A stretch of DNA of 64,000 nucleotides from Roseovarius salincola (GCF_026891095.1 NZ_JAPTNL010000008.1:62001-126000), one strand, 5' to 3'. Shown: positions 16,994-27,015, counted from the stretch's first letter. Notes: a model not told the origin generated them from the letters alone. Program-made: numbers and translations.

Positions 16994-19516
16994 TCATTTC
17001 TTGGCCGCGGCCTTCTTGCGGGGGGCGGCCTTGGCGCGGCCCTTGCCCTTCTTGCCGGCCTTCTCAGCGATCAGCTGCACGGCCATGTCCATCGTCACGT
17101 CCCCGGGGTCGGTTCCCTTGGGCAGGGTGGCGTTGATCTTGTCCCATTTCACATAGGGGCCATAGCGGCCATCCATCACGTTCACCGCGCCGCCGCTTTC
17201 GGGATGATCGCCCAGTTCCTTGAGCGGCTTGGCCGTGGCGCGCCCCTTCCCGCGCGAGGCGGCCTTCTTGGCCAGTTCCTCGACCGCGCGGTTCATGCCG
17301 ATGGTGAAGACGTCATCGGGGTCCTTCAGATTGGCGTAAAGGCGGCCATGTTTCACATAGGGGCCATAGCGCCCGATCCCGGCCTCGACCGGCTCGCCAT
17401 CCTCGGGATGCGGGCCGATCTCGCGCGGCAGGCTCAGCAGCATCAGGGCCTTTTCCAGGTCCATGTCGTCGGGGCTCCAGCCCTTGGGCAGGCTGGCACG
17501 GGGTGGCTTCTTGTTTTCCTCGGTGACTTCGCCGCGCTGCACATAGGGGCCGAACCGGCCCGAGCGCAGGCTGATCTCGTCGCCGTCATCCTCACCCAGG
17601 ACCCGGTCGCCGCCCTCGGCCCCCTCGCCGCCGATCGGGCGGGTGTAGCGGCATTCGGGATAGCGCGAACAGCCGACGAAACCGCCGGTGCGCGAGGTCT
17701 TGAGGTGCAGGCTGCCTTCGCCGCAAAGCGGGCAGGCGCGCGGATCGCTGCCATCCTCGCGCGGCGGATAAAGCTGCGGCGCAAGCGCATCGTCGAGAAT
17801 GTCCAGAACCTCGGTGATCCTCAGTTCGGACGTTTCGGCGATCGCCGCCGAGAAATCGCGCCAGAACCGGTTGAGCACCTGCTTGTAATCCACCTCGCCG
17901 GCGCTGACCTTGTCCAGCTCGTCCTCGAGATTGGCGGTGAACTCGTAGCCCACATACTTGCGGAAGAAGTTGAGCAGGAAGATGGTGACGATCCGGCCCT
18001 TGTCCTCGGGGATCAGGCGGTTCTTGTCCTTGCGGACATATTCGCGGTCCTGGATCGTGGTGACGATGCTGGCATAGGTCGAGGGGCGACCGATGCCAAG
18101 CTCTTCCATCTTCTTGACCAGCGTCGCCTCGGTATAGCGCGGCGGCGGCTGGGTGAAATGCTGCTCGGGGGTGACGCCGCGCTTCTCGGCGGGCTCGCCC
18201 TGGGTGATCTGGGGCAGGCGCTTGTCGTCGTCATCGACCGCCTGATCGTCGCGCCCCTCTTCATAGATGCGCAGAAAACCGTCGAACAGCACCACCTGCC
18301 CGGTGGCGCGCAGCTCGACCTGGCCGTCGCGGCTGCCGATATCGACGGTGGTGCGCTCCAGCCGTGCGCCTTCCATCTGGCAGGCGAGGGTGCGTTTCCA
18401 GATCAGGTCGTAAAGCTTGCGCTGATCGGCATCGGTGGTGCGGATCGCCTTGGCATCGCGCGTCATCTCGGTGGGGCGGATGCATTCATGCGCCTCTTGC
18501 GCGTTCTTGGCCTTGTTCTTGTACATGCGCGGCGATTTGGGGACATAGGCTTCGCCGAAACGGTCCTTGATCGCGTCGCGCGCGGCCATCACGGCCTCGG
18601 GGGCCATGTCGATGCCGTCGGTCCGCATATAGGTGATGTAGCCCGCCTCATAGAGCCGCTGCGCGGCGCTCATTGTCTGGCGCGCGCCCATGCCGAACTT
18701 GCGGCTGGCCTCCTGCTGGAGGGTGGACGTCATGAAGGGCGGGGCGGGATTGCGCGAGGCGGGCTTGGCCTCGACCGACTTCACGCTCATGTCGCGCGAC
18801 TCGATCGCCTGCACCGCCAGTTCCGCCTGGGTGCCGTTTTCGAGGTCGTAGCGTTCCAGCTTCTTGCCTGCCAGAACTGTCAGGCGCGCTTCGAATTCCT
18901 GCCCGCGCGGGGTGGCCATCAGGGCCTTCACGGACCAGTATTCACGGGCGCGAAACGCCTCGATCTCCATCTCGCGCTCTACAATCAGACGCAGGCAGAC
19001 CGATTGCACGCGCCCGGCGGATTTCGCGCCGGGCAGCTTGCGCCAGAGCACCGGGCTGAGGTTGAACCCGACAAGGTAATCCAGCGCGCGGCGCGCCAAG
19101 TAGGCTTCGACGAGGTCGCGATCCACGTCGCGGGGGTTCTGCATCGCCTCGGTCACGGCGGTCTTGGTGATGGCGTTGAACACCACGCGGCTGACCTTGG
19201 TGTCGGCCTTGATCACCTTGCGCTTGCGCAGCGCCTCTTCCAGGTGCCAGCTGATCGCCTCGCCCTCGCGGTCGGGGTCGGTGGCGAGGATCAGGTTCTG
19301 GTCATCCTTGAGCGCGTCGGCGATCGCCTTGACGTGCTTGCGCGAGTCGTTTCCGATCTCCCATTTCATGTCGAAATCATGTTCGGGATCGACCGAACCG
19401 TCCTTGGCGGGCAGGTCGCGCACATGCCCGTAAGACGCCAGAACCGTGTAGTCGGATCCCAGATACTTGTTTATTGTCTTGGCCTTGGCCGGGGATTCGA
19501 CAACGACGACGGGCAT
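16994..19516 (-). CDS. topA: DNA topoisomerase I (type IA)
   Basis: An 840-residue enzyme that relaxes negative supercoils. The TOPRIM domain (1-120) has E7 in 'VVVESPAKAKT' and the acidic triad 'DPDREGE' (80-86). The catalytic tyrosine is Y296 in 'GYITYMRTD'. A zinc-ribbon with two CxxC-like pairs ('CPLCGEGSLHL' and 'GCSRYPECRYT') follows, then three repeats of the form G-R-[FY]-G-P-Y-V and a Lys/Ala-rich tail, as in alphaproteobacterial TopA. I use the ATG at 19516 (AAAGGAG upstream). It follows dprA on the same strand, a common pairing in bacteria. Confidence 0.97.
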   Translation of the reverse strand: MPVVVVESPAKAKTINKYLGSDYTVLASYGHVRDLPAKDGSVDPEHDFDMKWEIGNDSRKHVKAIADALKDDQNLILATDPDREGEAISWHLEEALRKRKVIKADTKVSRVVFNAITKTAVTEAMQNPRDVDRDLVEAYLARRALDYLVGFNLSPVLWRKLPGAKSAGRVQSVCLRLIVEREMEIEAFRAREYWSVKALMATPRGQEFEARLTVLAGKKLERYDLENGTQAELAVQAIESRDMSVKSVEAKPASRNPAPPFMTSTLQQEASRKFGMGARQTMSAAQRLYEAGYITYMRTDGIDMAPEAVMAARDAIKDRFGEAYVPKSPRMYKNKAKNAQEAHECIRPTEMTRDAKAIRTTDADQRKLYDLIWKRTLACQMEGARLERTTVDIGSRDGQVELRATGQVVLFDGFLRIYEEGRDDQAVDDDDKRLPQITQGEPAEKRGVTPEQHFTQPPPRYTEATLVKKMEELGIGRPSTYASIVTTIQDREYVRKDKNRLIPEDKGRIVTIFLLNFFRKYVGYEFTANLEDELDKVSAGEVDYKQVLNRFWRDFSAAIAETSELRITEVLDILDDALAPQLYPPREDGSDPRACPLCGEGSLHLKTSRTGGFVGCSRYPECRYTRPIGGEGAEGGDRVLGEDDGDEISLRSGRFGPYVQRGEVTEENKKPPRASLPKGWSPDDMDLEKALMLLSLPREIGPHPEDGEPVEAGIGRYGPYVKHGRLYANLKDPDDVFTIGMNRAVEELAKKAASRGKGRATAKPLKELGDHPESGGAVNVMDGRYGPYVKWDKINATLPKGTDPGDVTMDMAVQLIAEKAGKKGKGRAKAAPRKKAAAKK

Positions 19517-19661
19517 GGAGACTCCTTTCGACTCGGGTCGAGACTTATGGCGGCGGACCATGTGGGCTTACAAGAGGCTTTGTCAATGCGCCCCGAGGCA
19601 GCGACAGCCTTGCGGGTGCTGGCAAAGGGTTGTTGATCGCGCGCAGGGGCGTGGGGCGGGA

Positions 19662-20834
19662 TCAGACCCGCGACAACAGGCCGCCGGGCTGGCGGCGGAT
19701 TCGCCCGTCCAGTTCGAGGTCGGTGAGCACCGGGGTGACGGCATTGGCGGGCACGGCAAGGTCGCGGATCAGTTGATCCTCGGCCAGAGGAGAGGGGCCG
19801 AGCCGGTCCAGAATCCGGCTGTGCAGCAGGGCCGTGTCGCGCAGGCTGCGGCTGTCGCGCGGTGGCGCGGCAGGGGGCGCGGGCAGGGCCGGGGCCGGTG
19901 ATGCGAGCGGCATCTCGGCCTGTGCCGCGGCGGGGCGCGCGGCGGCTGGCAGCGCCTCGGTCACGTCGGTGGCGCGGCGCACCAGAAGGGCGCCGTCGCG
20001 GATCAGCATGTTGCACCCGGCGGCGCGGGCATCGAAGGGGTGGCCGGGCACGGCCAGCACCTCGCGCCCCTGATCAAGCGCCATGCGCGCGGTGATCAGC
20101 GAGCCGGATTTCGCGGCTGCCTCGACCACCACAACGGCCTTTGAGATACCGCTTATGATCCTGTTTCTGCGGGGAAAATGGCGCGCCTGCGGGGCCATGC
20201 CCATGGGCTGTTCGGACAGGCGCAGGCCGGTCTTGGCGATGTCCTCGGCAAGGCGCGTGTTTTCGGCCGGGTACATCACGTCGACGCCCCCGGCCATGAT
20301 GGCGACGGTGCCCGCTTCGAGGGTGGCGGTATGAGCGGCGGTGTCGATGCCGCGCGCCATCCCCGAGACCACGACAAGCCCCTCGGCCGCCAGATCGGCG
20401 GCCAGCGCGCGGGCCATGCGCAGCCCCAGCGACGAGGCGTTGCGCGCGCCCACCAGCGCGATCATCGGGCGCTTGAGGATATCGGGATCGCCGATCGCCC
20501 AGAGGAGCGGCGGCGCATCGGGAATCTGTTGCAGATCAGTGGGGTAGCCGGGTTCGCCCATGCAGATCATGCGCGCATTGGCGGCCCTGGCGGCACGCAG
20601 TTCGGCCATCGCGACCGCCTCGGGGCAGGGGGTATAATCCTGAACCCCGGCGGCGCGGGCGACCTCTGGCAGAGCCGCGAGCGCGGCATCCGCCGAGCCA
20701 TGTTCGCCCAGGAGCCGCAGGAAGGTCGCGGGACCGACCCGGCGTGAGCGCAAGAGGCGAAGCCACGACACCCGATCATCTTCCGTGGTGGGTGGGAGTG
20801 GGGGGTGAGTGGAAGGATGTGGGTCTTCAGACAT
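19662..20834 (-). CDS. dprA: DNA-processing protein DprA
   Basis: A 390-residue cytoplasmic protein that loads RecA onto incoming single-stranded DNA in transformation. The Rossmann-like DprA domain covers about residues 95-300: 'IALVGARNASSLGLRMA', 'VVSGMARGIDTAAHTATLEA', 'HFPRRNRIISGISKAVVVVE', 'AKSGSLITARMALDQGREVL'. A Pro/Ala linker leads to a C-terminal winged-helix domain (about 335-390). I use the ATG at 20834 with GGCGGAG upstream. topA lies 145 bases further along on the same strand, so the two may share a transcript. Confidence 0.95.
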   Translation of the reverse strand: MSEDPHPSTHPPLPPTTEDDRVSWLRLLRSRRVGPATFLRLLGEHGSADAALAALPEVARAAGVQDYTPCPEAVAMAELRAARAANARMICMGEPGYPTDLQQIPDAPPLLWAIGDPDILKRPMIALVGARNASSLGLRMARALAADLAAEGLVVVSGMARGIDTAAHTATLEAGTVAIMAGGVDVMYPAENTRLAEDIAKTGLRLSEQPMGMAPQARHFPRRNRIISGISKAVVVVEAAAKSGSLITARMALDQGREVLAVPGHPFDARAAGCNMLIRDGALLVRRATDVTEALPAAARPAAAQAEMPLASPAPALPAPPAAPPRDSRSLRDTALLHSRILDRLGPSPLAEDQLIRDLAVPANAVTPVLTDLELDGRIRRQPGGLLSRV

Positions 20835-21154
20835 CGCCGCTCCGCCTGCTTGCAAACCCACTATGCGCAGCGCTGGTTAATGGCTGGTAAACCGAAATTG
20901 GACGAGTCGCGATTATTGACGAGAATTATTTCAACATGTTGATATTGCGAATTAATTATTTTTCCCGACCCTATGGAAACGCTGTCGGTATCGCCTCGGC
21001 ATTGCATCGGTATCGCGTCGGTGCGGATGTCGGCGGCCGTGCAGGGCGGGTGAATCGTGAACAGGGCGCGCGCCGGGGCAGGGCATCCGCACCGATATCC
21101 GCCGTAGTCTGGCGGGTTGGCGCGTGATTCAAAGGGCGCGAGCAGGCGCGACCT
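20835..21154. promoter_or_regulatory. Intergenic region upstream of dprA
   Basis: 320 bases between the dprA start and the tldD stop, no convincing gene. 20890-20960 is AT-rich and contains the 12-bp palindrome TCAACATGTTGA (20931-20942). Further on, TCGGTGCGGATG (21018-21029) and CATCCGCACCGA (21084-21095) form a 12-bp inverted repeat that could fold as a hairpin, and TCGGTATCGC occurs twice (20985-20994 and 21007-21016). Probably the dprA promoter; a small RNA on the plus strand cannot be excluded. Confidence 0.45.
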
Positions 21155-22579
21155 TCAGCCCGCCGCCGAGCCGCCCACCGTGAGGCCGCCGATCATCACC
21201 GTCGGCTGGCCCACGCCCACCGGCACCCATTGGCCGGCCTTGCCGCAATTGCCCATGCCCGGATCAAGCGCCATGTCATTGCCAAGTGCGCGGATCTGCT
21301 GAAGCGCGGTGGCGCCATCGCCGATCAGCGTCGCGCCCTTGACCGGTGCGCCGACCTTGCCGTTCTTCACGCGGTAGGCCTCGGTGCAGGAAAAGACGAA
21401 CTTGCCGTTGGTGATATCCACCTGCCCGCCGCCAAAGCCCACCGCGTAGATGCCGTCATCAAGATCGGCGAGGATGTCGGCGGGGTCGGCATCGCCGCCC
21501 AGCATGTAGGTATTGGTCATGCGCGGCATGGGGGCGTGGGCATAGCTTTCGCGCCGCCCGTTGCCGGTGGGTTCGACCCCCATCAGGCGGGCGTTCTGGC
21601 GGTCCTGCATGAAGCCCACCAGAATGCCATCCTCGATCAGGGTGTTGCGGGCACTGGGCGTGCCCTCGTCATCGACGGTGATCGAACCGCGCCGGTCGGG
21701 AATCGTGCCATCGTCCAGCACCGTGACGCCGGGCGCCGCGATGCGCTGGCCCATCAGCCCGGCAAAGGCGGAGCTGCCCTTGCGGTTGAAATCCCCTTCA
21801 AGCCCGTGGCCGATGGCCTCGTGCAGCAGGATGCCGGGCCAGCCGGGGCCAAGCACCACGTCCATCACCCCCGCCGGGGCGGGTTCGGCGCGCAGGTTCA
21901 CCAGCGCGATGCGCAAGGCCTCCTGCGCCTTGGCCTGCCAGTCGGCGGGGTCGATCAGCCCGTCAAGCCCGACCCGTCCGCCGCCCCCCGCCGTGCCGGA
22001 TTCGCGCAGCCCGTCCTGTTCGACGATGACCGAGACATTGACCCGCACCATCGGGCGGGAATCGGTGACCTCGCTGCCATCGGCACGCAGGATCACCACC
22101 TCCTGATGCGAGGCCGCCAGCGAGGCGGTCACCTGCACCACCCGCGCATCGAGGCCGCGCGCGAAGGCGTCGATCTCGCGCAGGGTCTCGAGCTTGACGG
22201 GGAAATCCGCGCCCGCGATCGGGTCGGCATCCGTATAAAGGTGGCGATTGGTGCGTGGCGGGGGTGGCGCCATGGTGCCGCCGCCATCGCCCACCGCAAG
22301 GCGCGCGGTCTCGACCGCGCGGGTCAGCGCGGGTTCGGAAATATCCGAGGAATGCGCATAGCCCGCCACCTCGCCGCGCACCGCGCGCAGCCCGAAACCC
22401 TGCGCGGCGTCAAAGGAGGCGTTCCTGACGCGCCCGTCATCGAAGACCAGCGATTCCGACTGGCGGCGCTCCAGAAACAGCTCTCCGTCATCGGCGCCGG
22501 CGGTCGCCTCGCGCAGTCGTGCAAGGGCGGCGTCGCGGTCGAGCATCGTCTCGAAGGGGCGAAAGGCGGCGTCGGTCAT
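21155..22579 (-). CDS. tldD: Metalloprotease TldD
   Basis: A 474-residue subunit of the TldD/TldE protease (PmbA/TldD family), which degrades unfolded peptides and matures some RiPPs. The zinc-binding HExxxH is H253-E254...H258 in 'LLHEAIGHGLEGD'; the C-terminal Cys ligand is probably in 'KFVFSCTEAYRV'. Flanking signatures 'VVLGPGWPGILL' and 'VDDEGTPSARNTLIEDG' are typical of TldD rather than the non-catalytic TldE. No tldE partner is in the window. It is divergent from ctaC, sharing a 195-base control region with an FNR box 36 bases before its ATG. Confidence 0.95.
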   Translation of the reverse strand: MTDAAFRPFETMLDRDAALARLREATAGADDGELFLERRQSESLVFDDGRVRNASFDAAQGFGLRAVRGEVAGYAHSSDISEPALTRAVETARLAVGDGGGTMAPPPPRTNRHLYTDADPIAGADFPVKLETLREIDAFARGLDARVVQVTASLAASHQEVVILRADGSEVTDSRPMVRVNVSVIVEQDGLRESGTAGGGGRVGLDGLIDPADWQAKAQEALRIALVNLRAEPAPAGVMDVVLGPGWPGILLHEAIGHGLEGDFNRKGSSAFAGLMGQRIAAPGVTVLDDGTIPDRRGSITVDDEGTPSARNTLIEDGILVGFMQDRQNARLMGVEPTGNGRRESYAHAPMPRMTNTYMLGGDADPADILADLDDGIYAVGFGGGQVDITNGKFVFSCTEAYRVKNGKVGAPVKGATLIGDGATALQQIRALGNDMALDPGMGNCGKAGQWVPVGVGQPTVMIGGLTVGGSAAG

Positions 22580-22614
22580 GATGGGTCTTCCTTGATGGGG
22601 TGCGACATTGGAAT

Positions 22615-22628
22615 TTGATCTGAATCAA
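22615..22628. promoter_or_regulatory. Perfect FNR/FnrL box in the tldD-ctaC divergent region
   Basis: TTGAT-CTGA-ATCAA matches the FNR consensus TTGAT-N4-ATCAA at all ten positions, and one more base pair extends each arm (TTTGAT...ATCAAA). Its centre (22621.5) is about 153 bases before the ctaC ATG and 42 before the tldD ATG. A loose -10 candidate AGAATA (22674-22679) would place the box near -65 for ctaC. Whether it activates or represses cannot be read from the sequence. Confidence 0.8.
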
Positions 22629-22774
22629 AAAAAGCGTCCGTTTGCCGCAACGGTCTTTCTTGTCTGCTGTGTCAGAATATGGTTTCTAGCGTCGGTGAAA
22701 CAACGGGATTCCGCGTTTGCCGGATCCGACGCTGTGAAATACAACACGACCGCTTCAACCGATCAGGGTGCAAA

Positions 22775-23617
22775 ATGCGACGATTCCTTAGCCTATTGGC
22801 CGCGATGGCCGCCGTTTCCTTCAATCCCGCGCATGCGCAGGAGGGTCTTGAAATCATCGGCGCGCCCAAGGATGGCGGCATGGGCTTTCAGCCCGCCGCG
22901 ACCGAGCTGGCCCGCGACCTGCAATGGCTGGACGGGATGATTCTGGTGATCATCACCGCGATCACCATTTTCGTCTGTGTCCTGCTTGCCATCGTGATCG
23001 TGCGCTACAACCGCCGCCGGAACCCGGCTTCGGCCAGCTTCACCCACAATTCACCGCTCGAGATCGCCTGGACGGTGGTGCCGATCGTGATCCTGGTCTT
23101 CATCGGTGCGTTCTCGCTGCCGGTGCTGTTCAAGCAGCAGGAGATGCCCGAGGCGGACATCAACATCAAGGTGACCGGCTATCAGTGGTATTGGGGTTAT
23201 GAATACACCGACCACGATTTCGCCTTCGACAGCTTCATGCTGGCGCGCGACGAGCTTGAGGAATACGGCTACAGCCAGGATGAATACCTGCTGGCGACCA
23301 ATACCGCCGTCGTGGTGCCGGTGAACAAGACCGTCGTCATGCAGGTGACCGGCGCGGACGTGATCCACAGCTGGACGATCCCCGCCTTCGGCGTCAAGCA
23401 GGACGCGGTGCCGGGCCGTCTGGCAGAACTGTGGTTCAACGCCGAGAAAGAAGGCATCTATTTCGGCCAGTGCAGCGAGCTTTGCGGCAAGGACCATGCC
23501 TATATGCCGATCACCGTGAAAGTGGTGAGCCAGGAGGATTACGACCGCTGGCTGGACGGCGCGATCAACGAATACGCGGGCACGCCGCGCGCGGTGCAGG
23601 TGGCTTCGGCCGACTGA
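22775..23617 (+). CDS. ctaC: Cytochrome c oxidase subunit II (aa3 type)
   Basis: A 280-residue CuA-carrying subunit that receives electrons from cytochrome c. It has a signal peptide (1-20, ending 'PAHA'), two transmembrane helices ('[20 protein letters not shown]' and '[13 protein letters not shown]'), the aromatic electron-entry motif 'YQWYWGYEY', and the CuA ligands in '[14 protein letters not shown]' plus '[10 protein letters not shown]'. The ATG at 22775 (CAGGGTG upstream) is chosen because it begins the signal peptide. It heads the operon ctaC-ctaB-coxF-ctaG-ctaE-surf1. Subunit I (ctaD) is not in this window, as is common in alphaproteobacteria. Confidence 0.96.
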   Translation: MRRFLSLLAAMAAVSFNPAHAQEGLEIIGAPKDGGMGFQPAATELARDLQWLDGMILVIITAITIFVCVLLAIVIVRYNRRRNPASASFTHNSPLEIAWTVVPIVILVFIGAFSLPVLFKQQEMPEADINIKVTGYQWYWGYEYTDHDFAFDSFMLARDELEEYGYSQDEYLLATNTAVVVPVNKTVVMQVTGADVIHSWTIPAFGVKQDAVPGRLAELWFNAEKEGIYFGQCSELCGKDHAYMPITVKVVSQEDYDRWLDGAINEYAGTPRAVQVASAD

Positions 23618-23697
23618 CATGACAGCCGGGGGCGCGGTGATGCGCGCCCTCCAGCATCCGCAGCGATGCCTGACACGATCCGAACCCGGAGACCAGG

Positions 23698-24639
23698 ATG
23701 AGCGACGCAAGTCTCAACACAGTGACCAGCCAGACCGGCGAAGCGGGCTTTGGCGATTACTTCGCGCTGCTCAAGCCGCGGGTGATGACGCTGGTGGTGT
23801 TCACCGCCCTGGTCGGCCTGTTGGCCGCGCCGGTCGGGGTGCATCCGGTGGTCGGCTTTGCCGCGATCCTGTTCATCGCCGTGGGCGGCGGCGCGTCCGG
23901 CGCGCTCAACATGTGGTGGGATGCCGATATCGACCGGGTGATGAAGCGCACGCGGTCCCGGCCGATCCCGGCGGGCACCATTTCGGCGGACGAGGCATTC
24001 GCCTTCGGAATCGCGCTGGCGGGGTTCGCGGTGGTGATGCTGGCGCTGGCGACCAATCTTGTCGCGGCGGGGCTGCTGGCCTTCACCATCTTCTTCTATG
24101 TCGTCATCTATTCCATGTGGCTCAAGCGATGGACGCCGCAGAACATCGTGATCGGCGGCGCCGCCGGGGCGTTTCCGCCGATGATCGGCTGGGCCGCCGC
24201 GACCGGCTCGGTCAGCGTGGAATCGGTGCTGATGTTCGCGCTGATCTTCATGTGGACGCCGCCGCATTTCTGGGCGCTGGCACTGTTCATGCGCTCGGAT
24301 TACGAGAATGCGGGCGTGCCGATGCTGACCGTCACCCATGGCCGCCGCGTCACCCGCGTGCATATCCTGATCTACACCATCCTGCTGGCGGCGCTGGCGG
24401 TGGGCACGGGCTTTACCGCCGTGGGCGGGCCGGTTTACCTGGCGGTGGCCGTGGTGCTGAACCTGATGTTCCTGTTGGGCGCGCTGCGCATCTGGCGGCG
24501 CGACGAGGTCGCGGCCGAGGCCGATGCCTACGCTGTCGAAAAGCGCTTCTTCCGCCTGTCGCTTTACTATCTGTTCCTGCATTTCGGGGCGATCGCGCTG
24601 GAAGCGGCGCTGGTGCCCTACGGGCTGGGGGGCTGGTAA
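23698..24639 (+). CDS. ctaB: Protoheme IX farnesyltransferase (heme O synthase)
   Basis: A 313-residue polytopic UbiA-family prenyltransferase that adds the farnesyl group to heme b, making heme o, the precursor of heme a. The prenyl-diphosphate site is in '[20 protein letters not shown]'; a second acidic loop is '[13 protein letters not shown]'. About eight or nine hydrophobic segments are visible. The 80-base gap after ctaC carries a small GC-rich hairpin but no terminator, so it should be cotranscribed. Confidence 0.96.
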   Translation: MSDASLNTVTSQTGEAGFGDYFALLKPRVMTLVVFTALVGLLAAPVGVHPVVGFAAILFIAVGGGASGALNMWWDADIDRVMKRTRSRPIPAGTISADEAFAFGIALAGFAVVMLALATNLVAAGLLAFTIFFYVVIYSMWLKRWTPQNIVIGGAAGAFPPMIGWAAATGSVSVESVLMFALIFMWTPPHFWALALFMRSDYENAGVPMLTVTHGRRVTRVHILIYTILLAALAVGTGFTAVGGPVYLAVAVVLNLMFLLGALRIWRRDEVAAEADAYAVEKRFFRLSLYYLFLHFGAIALEAALVPYGLGGW

Positions 24640-24643
24640 GCGC

Positions 24644-24808
24644 ATGAGCTTTCGCGTGGAACATGACCTTCACAAGCGCCGGTTTCGCCGGAACCTGGGC
24701 CTCGGGCTGGTCTTGGCCGCATTTGTCGTGCTGCTTTTCGGACTGACAATGGTCAAGGTCACGACCGACGATTTTACCATGCAACCCACAAGCGAGGCGC
24801 GGGACTGA
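24644..24808 (+). CDS. CoxF-like small membrane protein of the cytochrome oxidase operon
   Basis: A 54-residue single-span protein, [20 protein letters not shown]..., with a basic N-terminus, one transmembrane helix (about 20-38) and a short polar tail. Its stop overlaps the ctaG start (ATGA). A small ORF at this exact place between ctaB and ctaG is a known feature of alphaproteobacterial cox operons and is often called CoxF. The N-in topology is inferred from the positive-inside rule; a role in oxidase assembly is inferred from position. Confidence 0.8.
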   Translation: MSFRVEHDLHKRRFRRNLGLGLVLAAFVVLLFGLTMVKVTTDDFTMQPTSEARD

Positions 24809-25389
24809 TGAGGCTGAGCAGCATAAACAAGACGGTGATTTCCCTGGTCGCGGTGGTGCTGACGATGGGCGCGCTGGGCTGGGCGGCGGTGCCGCTTTAT
24901 GACTGGTTCTGCCGCGTCACCGGCTATGGCGGCTCGACGAACACCGCGACCGCCGGATCGGATGAAATTCTGGATCGCACCGTGAAAGTGCGGTTCGACG
25001 CCAGCAAGGAGCGGGATTTCCCATGGGAATTCAAGCCGATGCAGCGCGAAATGGAAGTGCGCATCGGTGAAACCGGGCTGGCCTTCTACGAGGCCTACAA
25101 TCCCACCGACCGCCCCATCGCCGGTCAATCGAGCTATAACGTGACGCCCTTCGAGGCGGGTCTGTTCTTTACCAAGATCGACTGCTTCTGCTTTCAGGAA
25201 CAGGTGTTGCAGCCCGGCGAACGCGTCGAGATGCCGGTGACCTTCTATGTCGATCCCGAAATGGTCGATGACCGGGATGCGAAACTCGTTCACACGATCA
25301 CGCTGTCCTATACTTTCTACGAGATCGACATGCCCCAAGACCACGCCGCCCTTGATCAGGCCGGCGAAACCGATACAAAACAGAACTAA
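24808..25389 (+). CDS. ctaG: Cytochrome c oxidase copper chaperone CtaG/Cox11
   Basis: A 193-residue membrane-anchored periplasmic chaperone that inserts CuB into subunit I. One N-terminal transmembrane helix (about 10-30) is followed by the beta-sandwich domain. The copper-binding motif is '[10 protein letters not shown]' (CxC), preceded by '[17 protein letters not shown]'. It is coupled by ATGA overlap to the small CoxF-like gene and followed after 26 bases by ctaE. Confidence 0.96.
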   Translation: MRLSSINKTVISLVAVVLTMGALGWAAVPLYDWFCRVTGYGGSTNTATAGSDEILDRTVKVRFDASKERDFPWEFKPMQREMEVRIGETGLAFYEAYNPTDRPIAGQSSYNVTPFEAGLFFTKIDCFCFQEQVLQPGERVEMPVTFYVDPEMVDDRDAKLVHTITLSYTFYEIDMPQDHAALDQAGETDTKQN

Positions 25390-25415
25390 GCCTTCCACGA
25401 GGGATAAAGACCAAG

Positions 25416-26228
25416 ATGGCACATGAAAAAAACCACGATTACCACATCCTGAACCCCTCGATCTGGCCGCTTCTGGCCTCCTTGTCGGGATTTGTCATGC
25501 TTTTCGGCGCGGTCCTCTGGATGTCGCCGCAAGTGGCGAACAATCAGCCCTGGGTGTTCCTGATCGGATTTGTCGGCGTGCTTTACGTCATGTTCGGCTG
25601 GTGGTCGGACACCGTGGCCGAGAACCAGGCCGGCGATCACACCCCGGTCGTGCGCATCGGCCTGCGCTATGGCTTCATCATGTTCATCATGTCCGAGGTC
25701 ATGTTCTTCGCGGCATGGTTCTGGAGCTTCTTCAAGCACGCCATGTATCCGATGGGCCCCGAAAGCCCGGCGGTGGACGGCCAATGGCCCCCGGCGGGGA
25801 TCGAGACCTTCGACCCCTGGCACCTGCCGCTGATCAACACGCTGATCCTGCTGTGTTCGGGTGCGGCGGCCACATGGGCGCACCATGCGCTGGTGCATGA
25901 GAACAACCGCAAGGACATCAAGTCCGGCCTCGCCATCGCGATCGGGCTGGGCGCGCTGTTCACAGCCTTCCAGATCTATGAATACACCCATGCCGGATTC
26001 GGCTTCTCGGGGAATATCTATGGCGCCAACTTCTTCATGGCGACGGGCTTTCACGGCGCGCATGTGGTGATCGGCACGATCTTCCTGTTCGTCTGCCTGA
26101 TGCGGGTGCTGCGCGGCCATTTCACGCCGGAAAACCATGTCGGCTTCGAGGCCGCGGCCTGGTACTGGCATTTCGTCGATGTGGTCTGGCTGTTTCTCTT
26201 CGCCTCGATCTATATCTGGGGCGCCTGA
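25416..26228 (+). CDS. ctaE: Cytochrome c oxidase subunit III
   Basis: A 270-residue polytopic subunit III with seven predicted transmembrane helices. Signature segments are '[20 protein letters not shown]', '[20 protein letters not shown]', '[20 protein letters not shown]' and '[17 protein letters not shown]'. The 'STP' and 'FHGxHV' type residues expected for binding lipid and subunit I are present. It is followed by tandem GC-rich hairpins, so surf1 and later genes may be expressed at lower level. Confidence 0.97.
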   Translation: MAHEKNHDYHILNPSIWPLLASLSGFVMLFGAVLWMSPQVANNQPWVFLIGFVGVLYVMFGWWSDTVAENQAGDHTPVVRIGLRYGFIMFIMSEVMFFAAWFWSFFKHAMYPMGPESPAVDGQWPPAGIETFDPWHLPLINTLILLCSGAAATWAHHALVHENNRKDIKSGLAIAIGLGALFTAFQIYEYTHAGFGFSGNIYGANFFMATGFHGAHVVIGTIFLFVCLMRVLRGHFTPENHVGFEAAAWYWHFVDVVWLFLFASIYIWGA

Positions 26229-26242
26229 ACCCGACAGGCCAC

Positions 26243-26307
26243 GGGGGCGGTTGCATTTCCGCCCCCGAGACGCAAGAACACAAAGCGCGCGGGTCTCGCG
26301 CGCTTTT
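26243..26307 (+). terminator. Tandem hairpins between ctaE and surf1, second one terminator-like
   Basis: First hairpin GGGGGCGG/CCGCCCCC (26243-26250 with 26259-26266), without a T-tract. Second hairpin AAAGCGCGC/GCGCGCTTT (26282-26290 with 26298-26306, loop 7), followed by TCCT after four T in total. The second resembles a weak intrinsic terminator, giving partial read-through into surf1-thrC. Confidence 0.6.
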
Positions 26308-26331
26308 CCTATTCCAACGGAGCGCCCCGGA

Positions 26332-27015
26332 TTGGCACGTTACCTCGTTCCCCTGATCTTCGGTCTCGCCGGTATGGCCATCCTCATCGGCCTTGGCACC
26401 TGGCAGATGCAGCGCCTGGCCTGGAAAGAGGGCGTTCTGGCCGATATCGAGACCCGGATCGGCGCCGATCCCGTCGCCTTGCCGCAGATGCCCGACCCCG
26501 AAACCGACCGCTACCTGCCGGTGCGGGTCAGCGGGCGGATGGGTGACGGCGCGCTGCGCGTGCTGGTCAGCCAGAAACAGGTGGGTGCGGGTTACCGCGT
26601 GATTTCACCGCTCGACATGGGCGGGCGGCGCATCCTTGTGGACCGGGGCTTCGTCAAGACCGGCGCGGATATTCCCGCGCCGCCCTCGGGCGAGGTCACG
26701 ATCACCGGCAACCTGCACTGGCCCGATGACCGCAACAGCGCGACGCCCGCCAATGACGTGGCGGAAAACATGTGGTTCGCCCGCGACCTCGACCAGATGG
26801 CCACCGCGCTCGAGACCGACCCGGTTCTGGTGGTGGCGCGCGAGGCGTCGTTTTCCGACGCCCCGGTGACGCCCCTGCCGGTGGATACGCAGGCCATCCC
26901 GAACGATCACCTTGAATACGCGATCACCTGGTTTTCGCTGGCCGCGATCTGGGCTGCGATGACCGGCTATTTCCTTTGGCGCACGCGCAAGACAGCGAAA
27001 GGCGACACCGCATGA
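26332..27015 (+). CDS. SURF1 family cytochrome oxidase assembly protein
   Basis: A 227-residue inner-membrane protein involved in heme a insertion into the oxidase. It has two transmembrane helices, one at each end ('LVPLIFGLAGMAILIGLGTW' and 'LEYAITWFSLAAIWAAMTGY'), with a periplasmic loop holding 'ILVDRGFVKTG' and 'DRYLPVRVSGRM'. The likely start is a TTG at 26332, nine bases after GGAG; no ATG fits better. Its stop overlaps the thrC ATG (ATGA). Confidence 0.9.
   Translation: MARYLVPLIFGLAGMAILIGLGTWQMQRLAWKEGVLADIETRIGADPVALPQMPDPETDRYLPVRVSGRMGDGALRVLVSQKQVGAGYRVISPLDMGGRRILVDRGFVKTGADIPAPPSGEVTITGNLHWPDDRNSATPANDVAENMWFARDLDQMATALETDPVLVVAREASFSDAPVTPLPVDTQAIPNDHLEYAITWFSLAAIWAAMTGYFLWRTRKTAKGDTA

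Noticed and set aside
17204..19636. 810-codon plus-strand open frame opposite topA
   Set aside because: It is antisense to topA, which has all type IA motifs; long antisense frames are expected in GC-rich DNA and the product is Asp/Gly/Ala/Leu-rich without any domain.
20936..21127. 63-codon plus-strand frame upstream of dprA
   Set aside because: No ribosome site, composition follows the underlying short repeats, and no family; treated as noncoding.
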